Source: JBFHIJ01 sp041596515 (GTDB taxonomy: Bacteria > Bacteroidota > Ignavibacteria > Kapaibacteriales > UBA2268). From it: DNA of 17,051 nt. Numbering within the stretch: position 1 is the stretch's first letter; every line of letters begins with the position of its first letter. Of the stretch, positions 1 to 6,916 are shown in pieces. Under the pieces are notes generated by a model, which saw only the letters and a program-made list of their open reading frames with translations, searched no databases and had not been told where the DNA came from. The position numbers were made by a program, and so were the translations under genes. The stretch lies in assembly GCA_041596515.1 (NCBI GenBank), contig JBFHIJ010000060.1, positions 1-17,051 of the forward strand, in the 5' to 3' direction.

Positions 1-118
1 AAATTTCGATGCTAATAATCATTTATTACAAGTCATTTTAAGTATTGGGTTTATGTTTCTGATTTCTCTAATTGATTATTTACTGGACAGGCTAAAAAAC
101 AAACAGGATATGGAATAA
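1..118 (+). CDS. 3' end of an unidentified membrane-associated protein (partial)
   Basis: An open frame enters from the left edge and is read from base 2, giving 38 codons before TAA at 116-118. The visible tail has one hydrophobic stretch (about residues 10-27 of the fragment, containing ILSIGFMFLISLI) followed by a short charged end (DRLKNKQDME). This looks like a final membrane helix with a cytoplasmic tail. The stop overlaps the next ATG by one base (TAATG), so the two genes are probably translationally coupled in one operon. Too little is present to name a family. The frame is supported by the overlap and by the continuous hydrophobic segment. Confidence 0.6.
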   Translation, partial: NFDANNHLLQVILSIGFMFLISLIDYLLDRLKNKQDME

Positions 119-732
119 TGTGGACTATCATCAAATATTATATCCTTACAAAAAATAACTTCTTTATGCTTATTTTGTTTTACCCGATTATTCTAACTTC
201 GAGTAAAATGGGAGGAGTGTATATTGCTCCTGCCATGAGCAATCTTGACATTATTGTATATCCTTTCCTGTATTTTGGATTTTTTGTTAATACAGATAAA
301 GCAGAATTGACGCGTTTGCCTATTAATTTGGAAGAAATCAGATTATCTGAAAGTATAGCATTATACTTAATTGTCTTATTCCTATTTATTCAAAATGTGA
401 TTCTACTTGGTGCATTAGATATACTTTCGCTGACAGCAGTTGAAAGTAGTTTTTTTAGAGTAAATGTGATGTTTGCTTTAGCTTTACTATTTTCAAAGTT
501 GATATTTAATCAATATTTTGATTTTATGAGCAAAGAGTTTTTGTCTATCCCTATAAAGATGGTGCCTTTGGTCACATATATATTGCTATCTGTGTATGTG
601 TTCCCATCAAATGTATATGCTCAACTGATTTTAGCTGTTTTTTATTTCCCATGTGCTGAAATATTTGATTTCTACAGAAGAAAGAAACTTAGAATGTCAT
701 TTATAAAAAGGTTAATAAGCTTAGATAGGTAG
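118..732 (+). CDS. Multi-pass inner-membrane protein of unknown function
   Basis: A 204-residue, very hydrophobic protein that I do not recognise. Probable membrane segments lie near residues 15-30, 44-57, 80-103, 110-128, 147-163 and 167-185. Between the second and third is a short hydrophilic loop (residues about 57-78). The C-terminus is basic (YRRKKLRMSFIKRLISL), consistent with a cytoplasmic end under the positive-inside rule. It starts at the ATG overlapping the upstream stop, which argues for an operon with the preceding partial membrane gene and perhaps a common complex. A permease subunit of an ABC-type exporter is one possibility from shape alone, but no diagnostic motif is visible, so no function is assigned. 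Confidence 0.7.
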   Translation: MWTIIKYYILTKNNFFMLILFYPIILTSSKMGGVYIAPAMSNLDIIVYPFLYFGFFVNTDKAELTRLPINLEEIRLSESIALYLIVLFLFIQNVILLGALDILSLTAVESSFFRVNVMFALALLFSKLIFNQYFDFMSKEFLSIPIKMVPLVTYILLSVYVFPSNVYAQLILAVFYFPCAEIFDFYRRKKLRMSFIKRLISLDR

Positions 733-753
733 CACGAGTTTTCCTTCAGAATT

Positions 754-785
754 TACTGGGATATGTTTTTATAGTATCCCCAGTA
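754..785 (+). terminator. Possible weak terminator hairpin after the membrane-protein operon
   Basis: TACTGGG at 754-760 can pair with CCCAGTA at 779-785, continuing inward through ATA/TAT past a one-base bulge, with a T-rich loop. It lies about 22 bases after the stop at 732. There is only a short, broken T-run after it, so it is weak as a Rho-independent terminator. Confidence 0.3.
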
Positions 786-932
786 TTTCACACTTTATAG
801 CAATACCAGTATACCTCGTTTCGCGCGATTTTGGTACTTTGAGTTTGTTTGCTTCTTTTCACGTGGTATTGCCATGGGCTAATATCTTTGAGCCTGTTAG
901 GCTCTAAAATCCTCAAAGTCTCTACTTCCCCT

Positions 933-1000
933 GCATTTTCACCCTCCATGACAAGGAGAATCGGGTTTTCGCCTACGAAAAGCCGGACTGGGTTAGCAGT
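933..1000 (+). repeat. Intergenic repeat R2, copy 1 (about 68 bp, structured)
   Basis: This stretch aligns along its length with 7812-7880. Shared blocks include CACCCTCC, TGACAAGGAG, TCGGGTTTTC and GAAAAGCCGG. It can form two consecutive hairpins: CTCC/GGAG around ATGACAA, and TTTTCG/CGAAAA around CCTA. The second hairpin differs from copy 2 by a compensatory A-T to G-C change. It is more GC-rich than its surroundings. An open frame of about 79 codons runs across it but is repeat-derived and unlike a protein. Confidence 0.65.
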
Positions 1001-1214
1001 GTTTACTAATTTTCAAATCCTTTTCTGTCAACTATTTTTAGGATTGGGCATTATTATTAATATTGAAAACCTTTCGTTTGACTTTTGAGTAGCCTTTTTT
1101 GTATATTGTCATCTCTTACTACGTATCTCGAACTTATGTTAATATTTAATAAATACTGAAACTTTAGGAGGTTTCGGGTTTATAATAGCAAGTGGAAATT
1201 GTATAGAAAAGCCA
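1001..1214. other. Non-coding leader region before the OmpA/TSP3 gene
   Basis: No gene is visible. A purine run AGGAGGT occurs at about 1167-1173, but roughly 40 bases before the ATG at 1215, so it is not a normally spaced ribosome site. No in-frame start lies closer to it. I see no exact TAnnTTTG box here. Confidence 0.4.
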
Positions 1215-3326
1215 ATGAAAAATTCAAGTATATTATTATTAATTCTATTAGTTTGTTACTCTCCTGTTTTATTTGCAAAAAGTGAAGCACAAAGGCTTTC
1301 CGCCGGGTTTAATGCCGGATTTGTTAAATATTGGGGTGAGTTTACTGATAATCAGTTTGGACTGAATGGAGACATTTATTTAAAATATAATATCTTAAAC
1401 GAGTTCTCTGTTATTGGCTCTTTTAGTTTAGGTGCTATCATCTTTAAAACTGATTTGGTATACTTGGATAAGTACAATAATTATTATGGCGAAAATGCCC
1501 AGTATGGAGACTTCTTTAAGGATCCCAATGGTAACAAACTCTTATCAGTTATCCAGCCGAAAAACAATGTAAGGCTTACTTCTTTCGATTTGCTTTTTGC
1601 ATATAACTTATTTACTAAAGAAGATATTGTTCCTTCACTTATAGCAGGGATTTCTTATCTTGACTGGGAGCCACGTTCCGGCGTGTCCGGTAATGGTGGC
1701 ACACTCCCTAATAACTACATGGGAAAATATAAAAAATCTAAAATTGTTTTCCCAATCGGATTTGGTTTCGAAATCAACATTACACCTGACATTGTAATTA
1801 GTGGCAAAGCCCTATATAGAATTACCGGCACTGACTACCTCGACGATTTATCTCATGAAGACAGTCCCTCTGACGATAAATATATGACGTTTGGGCTTGG
1901 TCTGAGCTACTATTTCTTTACTAATGATGACTTCGATTCTGATGAGCTAACAAACTCTGAGGAGGAGAAACTGGGGACTAATCCTTACGAAGAAGACTCT
2001 GATGGCGATGGGCTTGAAGATGGCGAAGAAGTAAATAGTTATCGCACAGACCCTTTGAACATAGACAGCGACATGGATAACCTCACTGATTATGAGGAAG
2101 CAATTACATACAAATCCAACCCCCTCATGAAGGATAGCGATAGCGACGGAATTAAAGACGGCGAAGAAATTACCCGCAGAACCTCTCCTATCGAACCTGA
2201 TTCAGATAATGACGGGTTGATAGATGGTGATGAAGTCAATTTATACAATACAGACCCGGTTTTGCGAGATACAGACCACGACGGTTTACCTGATGGGGAC
2301 GAAGTCTTTATTTCTAAAACTGAACCTACTCTTCCGGATTCAGATAATGACGGACTTAATGACGGCTACGAATTGAATACTTCTTTTACAAATCCACTAC
2401 TTGTTGATTCGGATAGAGATGGATTGGAAGACTATCAAGAGATTAATGTTTATAAAACTGACCCCAATATTGCAGATACTGACGAGGATTTCCTAAATGA
2501 TGGCCAGGAAGTATTAGAGTATATGACTAATCCACTAATTGCTGACTCTGATGGTGATGGACTTTCAGATGGCGACGAAGTGCTTAAGTATTCTACCAAT
2601 CCTTTAGAAAAAGACACAGACGAAGACCGCCTTAGTGACTACGATGAACTGGAATTATACAAGACAAATCCCATTAGCTTGGATACTGATGAAGATGGAA
2701 TATCTGACGGATTAGAAGTCCTTCTGCACAAAACAAATCCTAAACTGGTAGATACAGATGCAGATATGCTTAATGACTTTGAAGAAATTAACGTCACAAA
2801 AACTGATCCAAACGATCCTGATACTGATAAAGACGATGTTATAGATGGCGTGGATGATTGCCCTCTTACTGCCGGAATTCACTCTTTAGAGCATGGTAAG
2901 AATGGCTGCCCTGCCGAACCTGCTAAGATTATCCGCACTGACTTCCCGGACATCCACTTCCTTGTTAATTCGAGTAGGTTTGACTTTAATAATCCCAAAA
3001 CGGCTATAAGTCTAGCGAAAATGCTTGAATATATTAATCAATGTGACAATATGGAAATTATTATCGAAGGGCATGCCTCCAGCGAAGGAAACACTTACAC
3101 AAACCAAAGACTATCCGAGCTACGCGCTAAACGAGTGCGTGAATGGTTAAACAGTCAGGGAGTACGCGAAGACAGGATTATTGGTGCAGTAGGTCTGGGC
3201 GCGACAATGCCTAAAGTAAAAGAGCCAAGTTATGAAGAAACAAAAAAAATGCCTCGCATAGATGTTGAGAACATACGCAAGCAGAACAGACGCATTAGTA
3301 TCAGAGTTACTAAAATGTGCAATTAA
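1215..3326 (+). CDS. Outer-membrane beta-barrel / TSP3-repeat / OmpA-like peptidoglycan-binding protein
   Basis: A 703-residue envelope protein in three parts. A signal peptide (residues 1-21, cleavage likely after VLFA) is followed by a region of alternating hydrophobic strands (about 24-236) ending in SYYFF, typical of an eight-stranded OmpA/OprF-type barrel. Residues 238-553 are about 13 tandem repeats of 23 residues with the consensus DSDGDGLxDGDEV..YxTNPL, the bacterial thrombospondin type 3 calcium-binding repeat, ending in GVDDCP. Residues about 578-703 form an OmpA-like domain with GHASSEG (619-625), the pattern NxxLSxxRAxxV and a terminal NRRISIRV. The usual peptidoglycan-contacting Asp after GHT is Ser here (GHAS), while the RA arginine is kept. 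By family knowledge it should span the outer membrane and tie it to peptidoglycan through a calcium-stiffened linker. It appears to be a single-gene unit. Confidence 0.9.
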   Translation: MKNSSILLLILLVCYSPVLFAKSEAQRLSAGFNAGFVKYWGEFTDNQFGLNGDIYLKYNILNEFSVIGSFSLGAIIFKTDLVYLDKYNNYYGENAQYGDFFKDPNGNKLLSVIQPKNNVRLTSFDLLFAYNLFTKEDIVPSLIAGISYLDWEPRSGVSGNGGTLPNNYMGKYKKSKIVFPIGFGFEINITPDIVISGKALYRITGTDYLDDLSHEDSPSDDKYMTFGLGLSYYFFTNDDFDSDELTNSEEEKLGTNPYEEDSDGDGLEDGEEVNSYRTDPLNIDSDMDNLTDYEEAITYKSNPLMKDSDSDGIKDGEEITRRTSPIEPDSDNDGLIDGDEVNLYNTDPVLRDTDHDGLPDGDEVFISKTEPTLPDSDNDGLNDGYELNTSFTNPLLVDSDRDGLEDYQEINVYKTDPNIADTDEDFLNDGQEVLEYMTNPLIADSDGDGLSDGDEVLKYSTNPLEKDTDEDRLSDYDELELYKTNPISLDTDEDGISDGLEVLLHKTNPKLVDTDADMLNDFEEINVTKTDPNDPDTDKDDVIDGVDDCPLTAGIHSLEHGKNGCPAEPAKIIRTDFPDIHFLVNSSRFDFNNPKTAISLAKMLEYINQCDNMEIIIEGHASSEGNTYTNQRLSELRAKRVREWLNSQGVREDRIIGAVGLGATMPKVKEPSYEETKKMPRIDVENIRKQNRRISIRVTKMCN
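1926..2873 (+). repeat. In-gene tandem repeat, about 69-bp period, coding TSP3 calcium-binding units
   Basis: About 13 consecutive units of 23 codons, each with an acidic loop DxDxDGLxDG followed by EV..Y.TNP. The fourth unit (SDSDGIKDGEEI...) is one codon shorter. Units are well diverged at DNA level but constrained at protein level. In several units the loop glycine is replaced (SDMDN, TDEDF, TDEDR, TDADM), so calcium affinity may differ along the rod. Confidence 0.85.
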
Positions 3327-3338
3327 ATTTTCTACTAC

Positions 3339-3366
3339 AAATCAAATAAGATATTTCATTTGATTT
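3339..3366. terminator. AT-rich hairpin between convergent genes, possible bidirectional terminator
   Basis: AAATCAAAT (3339-3347) pairs perfectly with ATTTGATTT (3358-3366) over nine bases with a 10-base loop. It occupies the 43-base gap between the stop of the OmpA-like gene (3326) and the stop of the reverse-strand Fic gene (3370). The stem is almost all A-T and the T-runs are short, so termination strength is doubtful. Confidence 0.35.
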
Positions 3367-3369
3367 AGT

Positions 3370-4431
3370 TTACTCACTGATATAGTAAACAGTTCCTTTG
3401 TTTTTGCCGTGAGTCGCTAAAACGCTCTCATTTTTGAGATATGCCAAATCCTTTTTAAGAGTATTTACAGAAATGCGTTTGAACTTATCAGACAAATCTG
3501 CCAGCTTGATAGGCTGAGTAGCGTTGATAAAATCCAACACTTTTTTCTGCCTTTTATTGAGGTAAACTCCCTTTTTATCATATTCGTGCTTTGCCGATTT
3601 CAATTGTTTGATTTCGCAAATAATAGCATCTAACAGATAAATCAGCCAGTTGCCTATATTTTCAATTCCTTTACCTCTGTTATAAAGTCCTGAAAGTAAA
3701 GCAGCATAGTAATTATCTTTATTTTTTCTAAAATACGATTCTTGCGAGATATAGTATATAAAGCCATAACCTGACTGAAGTAACAGCAGATTTAATATGA
3801 TTTTTGCAAATGCACTATTTGCAGATTGAAAAGGATGAATAGAGATAATCTCATAATAGCAAAGTGCAGCCAAAATCAAAGGATGATATTTTTTTTGACT
3901 GATATTAAGATTCAGCCATTCCAGTAGGGAGTTTATGTCGCTTGCCACATTAGTAGGAAGCGAAGTTTCTGCAAGCACTTTTTTACTGCCTTGCTCATCC
4001 AGAGCGATAAATTGATTAGGAATAGTTTTATATTTCCCACGTGTATTTATTTCAGACGTTTTATCCTGCAAGAGCCTTTGATGAAGCCCTTTTAGATAGT
4101 TTGGTGCTAACTTGATTTGGCTATAATTTTTTTCAAGGATGGTCAATGACTGCTTAAAAGCTATAATCATATTTTCTTTATCAGATTCAGGAAGTGTATT
4201 CTTATTAAGTATTTCCAGGACTCTGTCTTTGTGAATATCACCGATATCCATTGTCACCAGAGAAAATATTTTTTCGGGTACTGCCAGTTTTTTTTGAGCT
4301 ATGTAAAATGCAGATTTTATATTTACCGCATTATTCCACTCACCTGAGAATGCATCTATATATGCTATTTTATTAAGAATTAAGTGGTTTGAGTCAAAAT
4401 CAAAGTCCAGTTTCGCGTCAAAAATATCCAT
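3370..4431 (-). CDS. Fic-fold protein with degenerate catalytic motif and C-terminal winged-helix domain
   Basis: A 353-residue protein with the architecture of Fic (AMP-transferase) family proteins. There is a helical N-terminal region (about 1-110), a Fic core (about 112-275) and a winged-helix-like C-terminus (about 291-352). The core segment HPLILAALCYYEIISIHPF (183-201) and the following LLLLQSGYGFIYY are strongly Fic-like. The canonical HPFx(D/E)GN(G/K)R loop, however, reads HPFQSANSA (199-207). His199, Phe201 and Asn205 remain, but the metal-binding acid is Ser203, both glycines are replaced (Ala204, Ser206) and the phosphate-binding Arg is Ala207. The upstream substrate-loop Arg (GxxR) is Lys135. 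No clear N-terminal (S/T)xxxE(G/N) inhibitory helix is seen. The reading frame is intact, so I infer a folded, probably AMPylation-dead protein, perhaps a DNA-binding regulator. AGGA sits seven bases before the ATG. It is divergent from the 4666 gene. Confidence 0.85.
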   Translation of the reverse strand: MDIFDAKLDFDFDSNHLILNKIAYIDAFSGEWNNAVNIKSAFYIAQKKLAVPEKIFSLVTMDIGDIHKDRVLEILNKNTLPESDKENMIIAFKQSLTILEKNYSQIKLAPNYLKGLHQRLLQDKTSEINTRGKYKTIPNQFIALDEQGSKKVLAETSLPTNVASDINSLLEWLNLNISQKKYHPLILAALCYYEIISIHPFQSANSAFAKIILNLLLLQSGYGFIYYISQESYFRKNKDNYYAALLSGLYNRGKGIENIGNWLIYLLDAIICEIKQLKSAKHEYDKKGVYLNKRQKKVLDFINATQPIKLADLSDKFKRISVNTLKKDLAYLKNESVLATHGKNKGTVYYISE

Positions 4432-4665
4432 TATCTATCCTGATATTACTTTTATTTGCAATATAAAGAAAAATACATTATATCTATATAGCATTTTTGT
4501 AAGGAAAGGAATAATCCTAAATTTCCAATACTAACTTGGAGTAAACGATATATATATATATTATCCCAATAACATAAAATAGCTTGCTACTTTACAAGCT
4601 TAATATTATCTTGAAATTACCGATATATACATGTATAAGTAATCCATCAAACAAAAACTTTTGCT
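4432..4665. promoter_or_regulatory. Divergent promoter region, with a perfect 12-bp palindrome
   Basis: This 234-bp AT-rich gap separates the start of the reverse-strand Fic-fold gene from the forward 4666 gene and must hold both promoters. It contains a TATATATATATA run near 4549-4561 and the perfect palindrome TATACATGTATA at 4626-4637, 28 bases before the ATG at 4666. The palindrome could be an operator, for example for the winged-helix domain of the neighbouring Fic protein, but that is inference. Palindromes of this composition also arise by chance in AT-rich DNA. No exact TAnnTTTG box was found. Confidence 0.35.
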
Positions 4666-5388
4666 ATGAAAAACTTCCTTGCACATTTACTGATGCTTTG
4701 CATTTTTACTTTTGCTAATGCCAATGAGATTCCTAATAAAATAGTGAACACCGGCATGGGTACGAAAACTGCATCAGTGCGCTTGATTAACAAATCACCG
4801 TATATCACTATACCGGAAATAGCAAGAGTTTTGGGATATAAAACCCTTAATACACATGAAATAGCAAAGGGCGATAAGTTGCTTAAGTTTGCTCCCGGTT
4901 CTTTTTTTGTAGTATATGAGTCTACTGAAAACATGAGAATGGCTCAAATGTTGCAACCTGCCATAATTGTAGACCACAAAATTTATATCCCGTATCTGTC
5001 TTTTTTCAATTCATTAGAAATATTAGAGTTATTTGAAGTAGAGATAACAGAGAAAGAGATACAGCTCACATCCAGTGGGGCTCATAAACTTGAGATGAAA
5101 GAGCCTGTACCACTCCACGTTATACAAGAGATAAATAAACAGCCTAAAGAAGTTCCCAAGAAAAAGGTTGAGTTAAATAATAAGACAATAACAGAAGAAC
5201 CTCAAAATACAGATAATTTCTTCGATGCTTTTGTGCAGACTTCTAAAATAATGCGGAAGAATTTACAGTATTTGAATCCGGATACTACAGAAAAGCGAGA
5301 AGTAAGCAAGCCTTACGAAACTAAAATACCTCCAAACAGATATGTACTTCCCAAAAAGCTAAAACGCTCTGAGCTTGAAGAAAAATAG
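4666..5388 (+). CDS. Secreted stalk-domain (copper amine oxidase N-terminal-like) protein
   Basis: A 240-residue protein with a signal peptide (residues 1-20, cleavage likely after ANA). Residues about 35-130 resemble the copper amine oxidase N-terminal-like or stalk domain. The pattern is VRLINKSPYITIPEIARVLG, then KLLKFAPGSFFVVYES, then a dipped hydrophobic strand and HKIYIPYLSFFNSLEIL. In related bacteria this domain often precedes an N-acetylmuramoyl-L-alanine amidase catalytic domain, but here none follows. Residues 140-240 form a polar, Lys/Glu/Pro-rich tail (KQPKEVPKKKVELNNK, ending KKLKRSELEEK) that looks disordered. It is likely periplasmic and may bind a cell-wall or protein partner; no enzyme activity is implied. 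No Shine-Dalgarno-like sequence precedes the ATG, which is common in Bacteroidota. The domain assignment is by pattern and only moderately secure. Confidence 0.65.
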   Translation: MKNFLAHLLMLCIFTFANANEIPNKIVNTGMGTKTASVRLINKSPYITIPEIARVLGYKTLNTHEIAKGDKLLKFAPGSFFVVYESTENMRMAQMLQPAIIVDHKIYIPYLSFFNSLEILELFEVEITEKEIQLTSSGAHKLEMKEPVPLHVIQEINKQPKEVPKKKVELNNKTITEEPQNTDNFFDAFVQTSKIMRKNLQYLNPDTTEKREVSKPYETKIPPNRYVLPKKLKRSELEEK

Positions 5389-5452
5389 GTCTCAGGAATT
5401 GCTTATTTATTGGTCAAATTGTCTATACCACTCGGATATAGCTTTACCCCGG

Positions 5453-5630
5453 ATTTGTCATTAGATGTCATCATAGTGCTGTAAATGACCGTATAGCCAA
5501 GGAGCATGCTTACTTCCTCTGTAAGAAAATATTACTTAATTGCCTATTGAACATGGGTTTCAATCCCTTGCCATTTACTGACTTTAGAGCTATTTTCATC
5601 TTTTTAAATTACATTTTTGGGTTTACGTCA
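5453..5630 (+). repeat. Intergenic repeat R1, copy A (about 175 bp)
   Basis: It aligns end to end with 9091-9266 and 9297-9472. The left end is ATTTGTCATTAGATGTCAT, identical in copy C. A block of about 29 bases at 5498-5526 (CCAAGGAGCATGCTTAC and onward) is identical in copy B. Conserved hairpin CTTAC/GTAAG lies at 5509-5525, and CATGGGTTTCAATCCCTTG at 5552-5570 is an imperfect version of the strong hairpin in copy C. GACTTTAGAG follows at 5580-5589. The right terminus is decayed (AAATTACATTTTT in place of AAATGACATTTTT). A 75-codon open frame over it is not a gene. Confidence 0.8.
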
Positions 5631-5793
5631 TATATATCTATTTGTTATCACGTCAAGTATAAGATATATACTACACTCAAAATGAAAAGCATCCCCCTTC
5701 TCTCAACTTCATATGTCGAGCAGGAATGCTCTCTTATAGTATTTTGCCAAAAGCTTTTCCCACATATTCAATAAAACTTTCAAGCAAATTCCT

Positions 5794-5801
5794 TATCTTT
5801 A
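5794..5801 (+). promoter_or_regulatory. Near-match to the Bacteroidota -7 box before the glycosyltransferase
   Basis: TATCTTTA fits TAnnTTTG in all but the last base and ends eight bases before the ATG at 5810. If used, transcription would start only a few bases before the start codon. It also argues against the longer in-frame start at 5726, which would place the promoter inside the gene. No clear -33 TTTG element is seen. Confidence 0.4.
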
Positions 5802-5809
5802 CGAACAAT

Positions 5810-6916
5810 ATGGCATACAAAACTTACGATATTATTTTTGTCTCTATGACAGATCCCGCTACGGATGCTCGGACATTAAACATTATCAATTACCTTAGCA
5901 GTGTTGGTATGAGTATCTTGTATGTTGCTGTGGATAGTTCGCAGCCTAATTTGCCGGCTGGAGTAGCGTTTATTCCAATCAAATTGCAGGAAAACCGAGT
6001 TTACAGACAAATTAGTGAGTTTAAGCGGCATGTGGCAAATTTAGAAATTAATGGCAGAAATGTTTGGGCTTCTGATTTATATGTTTTGCCTGCTGCAAGC
6101 AAAATAGCAAAACGGAGTTATGCAAAACTTATCTATGATTCTCGCGAAATATACTCCGCATTGGGTCCACTTTCAAGGCAAAAACTAAAGCAACTGGTGA
6201 TTACTTATCTGGAAAAATACTATATCAGATATGTTCATCATTTTGTTGTCTCCGGGGATTTAGATGCTCAATATTTGAAGAAACACTTCCGCACTAAAAA
6301 ACCATTTTCATTAGTGATGAATCTACCTTATTCAAAAGATAAAATAGACTCTGATATTATCCGCAGAGAGTTTAATATTTCTACCGATATAAAAATTATT
6401 TTATACCAGGGAATGATACTCGAAGGCAGAGGTCTGCTCCCTGCTCTAAATGCACTCAAACATTTAGACAATGCAGTTCTCGCTATAGCCGGTGAGGGTA
6501 GCTATAAGGTAGAATTTGAGCAATTTATCAAATCTAAAAACATGCAAAACCGCGTAATTTTTATAGGGAAAATTGAGTATAAAGATTTACATAAGTGGAC
6601 TTGTGCCGCAGATATTGGTATTGTTTATATTGAACCAATAAGCTTTTCTTATGAGCTTGCTTTGCCCAATAAGCTCTTTGAATATGCTATGGCAGAACTC
6701 CCCTCACTTGTATCCGATTTGCCTGCAATGCGTCAGATTTTGGAAGAATATCAAATAGGCGAGCTACTCCCTATCAATGCAGATGAAAAGCTATTTGCAG
6801 AGAAATGTAGCTTACTTCTCGGCAATGCCTCACAATATAAAAATGAATGTAAAAAAGCCGTGCTGAAATATCACTATGCAGCACAACACACCACGATATC
6901 GGAGATTTTCAAATAA
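5810..6916 (+). CDS. GT4-like glycosyltransferase (GT-B fold)
   Basis: A 368-residue cytoplasmic or membrane-peripheral glycosyltransferase that should transfer a sugar from a nucleotide donor. The N-terminal Rossmann domain begins YDIIFVSMTDPATDARTLNI, with the usual acceptor-side layout through about residue 180. The C-terminal domain shows IILYQGMILEGRGL (about 196-209), then LAIAGEGSY, the segment VIFIGKIEYKDL, and the donor-binding block LPNKLFEYAMAELPSLVSD (about 285-303). Glu291 is the second acid of the family's EX7E-like motif. The chosen ATG at 5810 starts right before the first beta strand. The frame stays open back to 5726, but those 28 residues are not family-like and overlap a promoter-like box. 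The stop overlaps the next ATG (TAATG), so it is coupled to the EamA permease. Acceptor and sugar cannot be deduced. Confidence 0.88.
   Translation: MAYKTYDIIFVSMTDPATDARTLNIINYLSSVGMSILYVAVDSSQPNLPAGVAFIPIKLQENRVYRQISEFKRHVANLEINGRNVWASDLYVLPAASKIAKRSYAKLIYDSREIYSALGPLSRQKLKQLVITYLEKYYIRYVHHFVVSGDLDAQYLKKHFRTKKPFSLVMNLPYSKDKIDSDIIRREFNISTDIKIILYQGMILEGRGLLPALNALKHLDNAVLAIAGEGSYKVEFEQFIKSKNMQNRVIFIGKIEYKDLHKWTCAADIGIVYIEPISFSYELALPNKLFEYAMAELPSLVSDLPAMRQILEEYQIGELLPINADEKLFAEKCSLLLGNASQYKNECKKAVLKYHYAAQHTTISEIFK

Noticed and set aside
849..1088. 79-codon open frame across repeat R2 copy 1
   Set aside because: The frame is created by the repeat and its flanks; composition is not protein-like and copy 2 of the repeat does not preserve it.
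3370..4431. Active Fic AMP-transferase, toxin of a Fic-type toxin-antitoxin pair
   Set aside because: The catalytic loop lacks the acid, glycines and Arg needed for activity, and no small antitoxin gene adjoins it.
5547..5774. 75-codon open frame over repeat R1 copy A
   Set aside because: It runs from inside the repeat into the promoter region of the glycosyltransferase; copies B and C do not keep the frame.
5726..5809. Longer start for the glycosyltransferase
   Set aside because: The extra 28 residues precede the first Rossmann strand, are not family-like and cover a promoter-like box. ATG 5810 is better.
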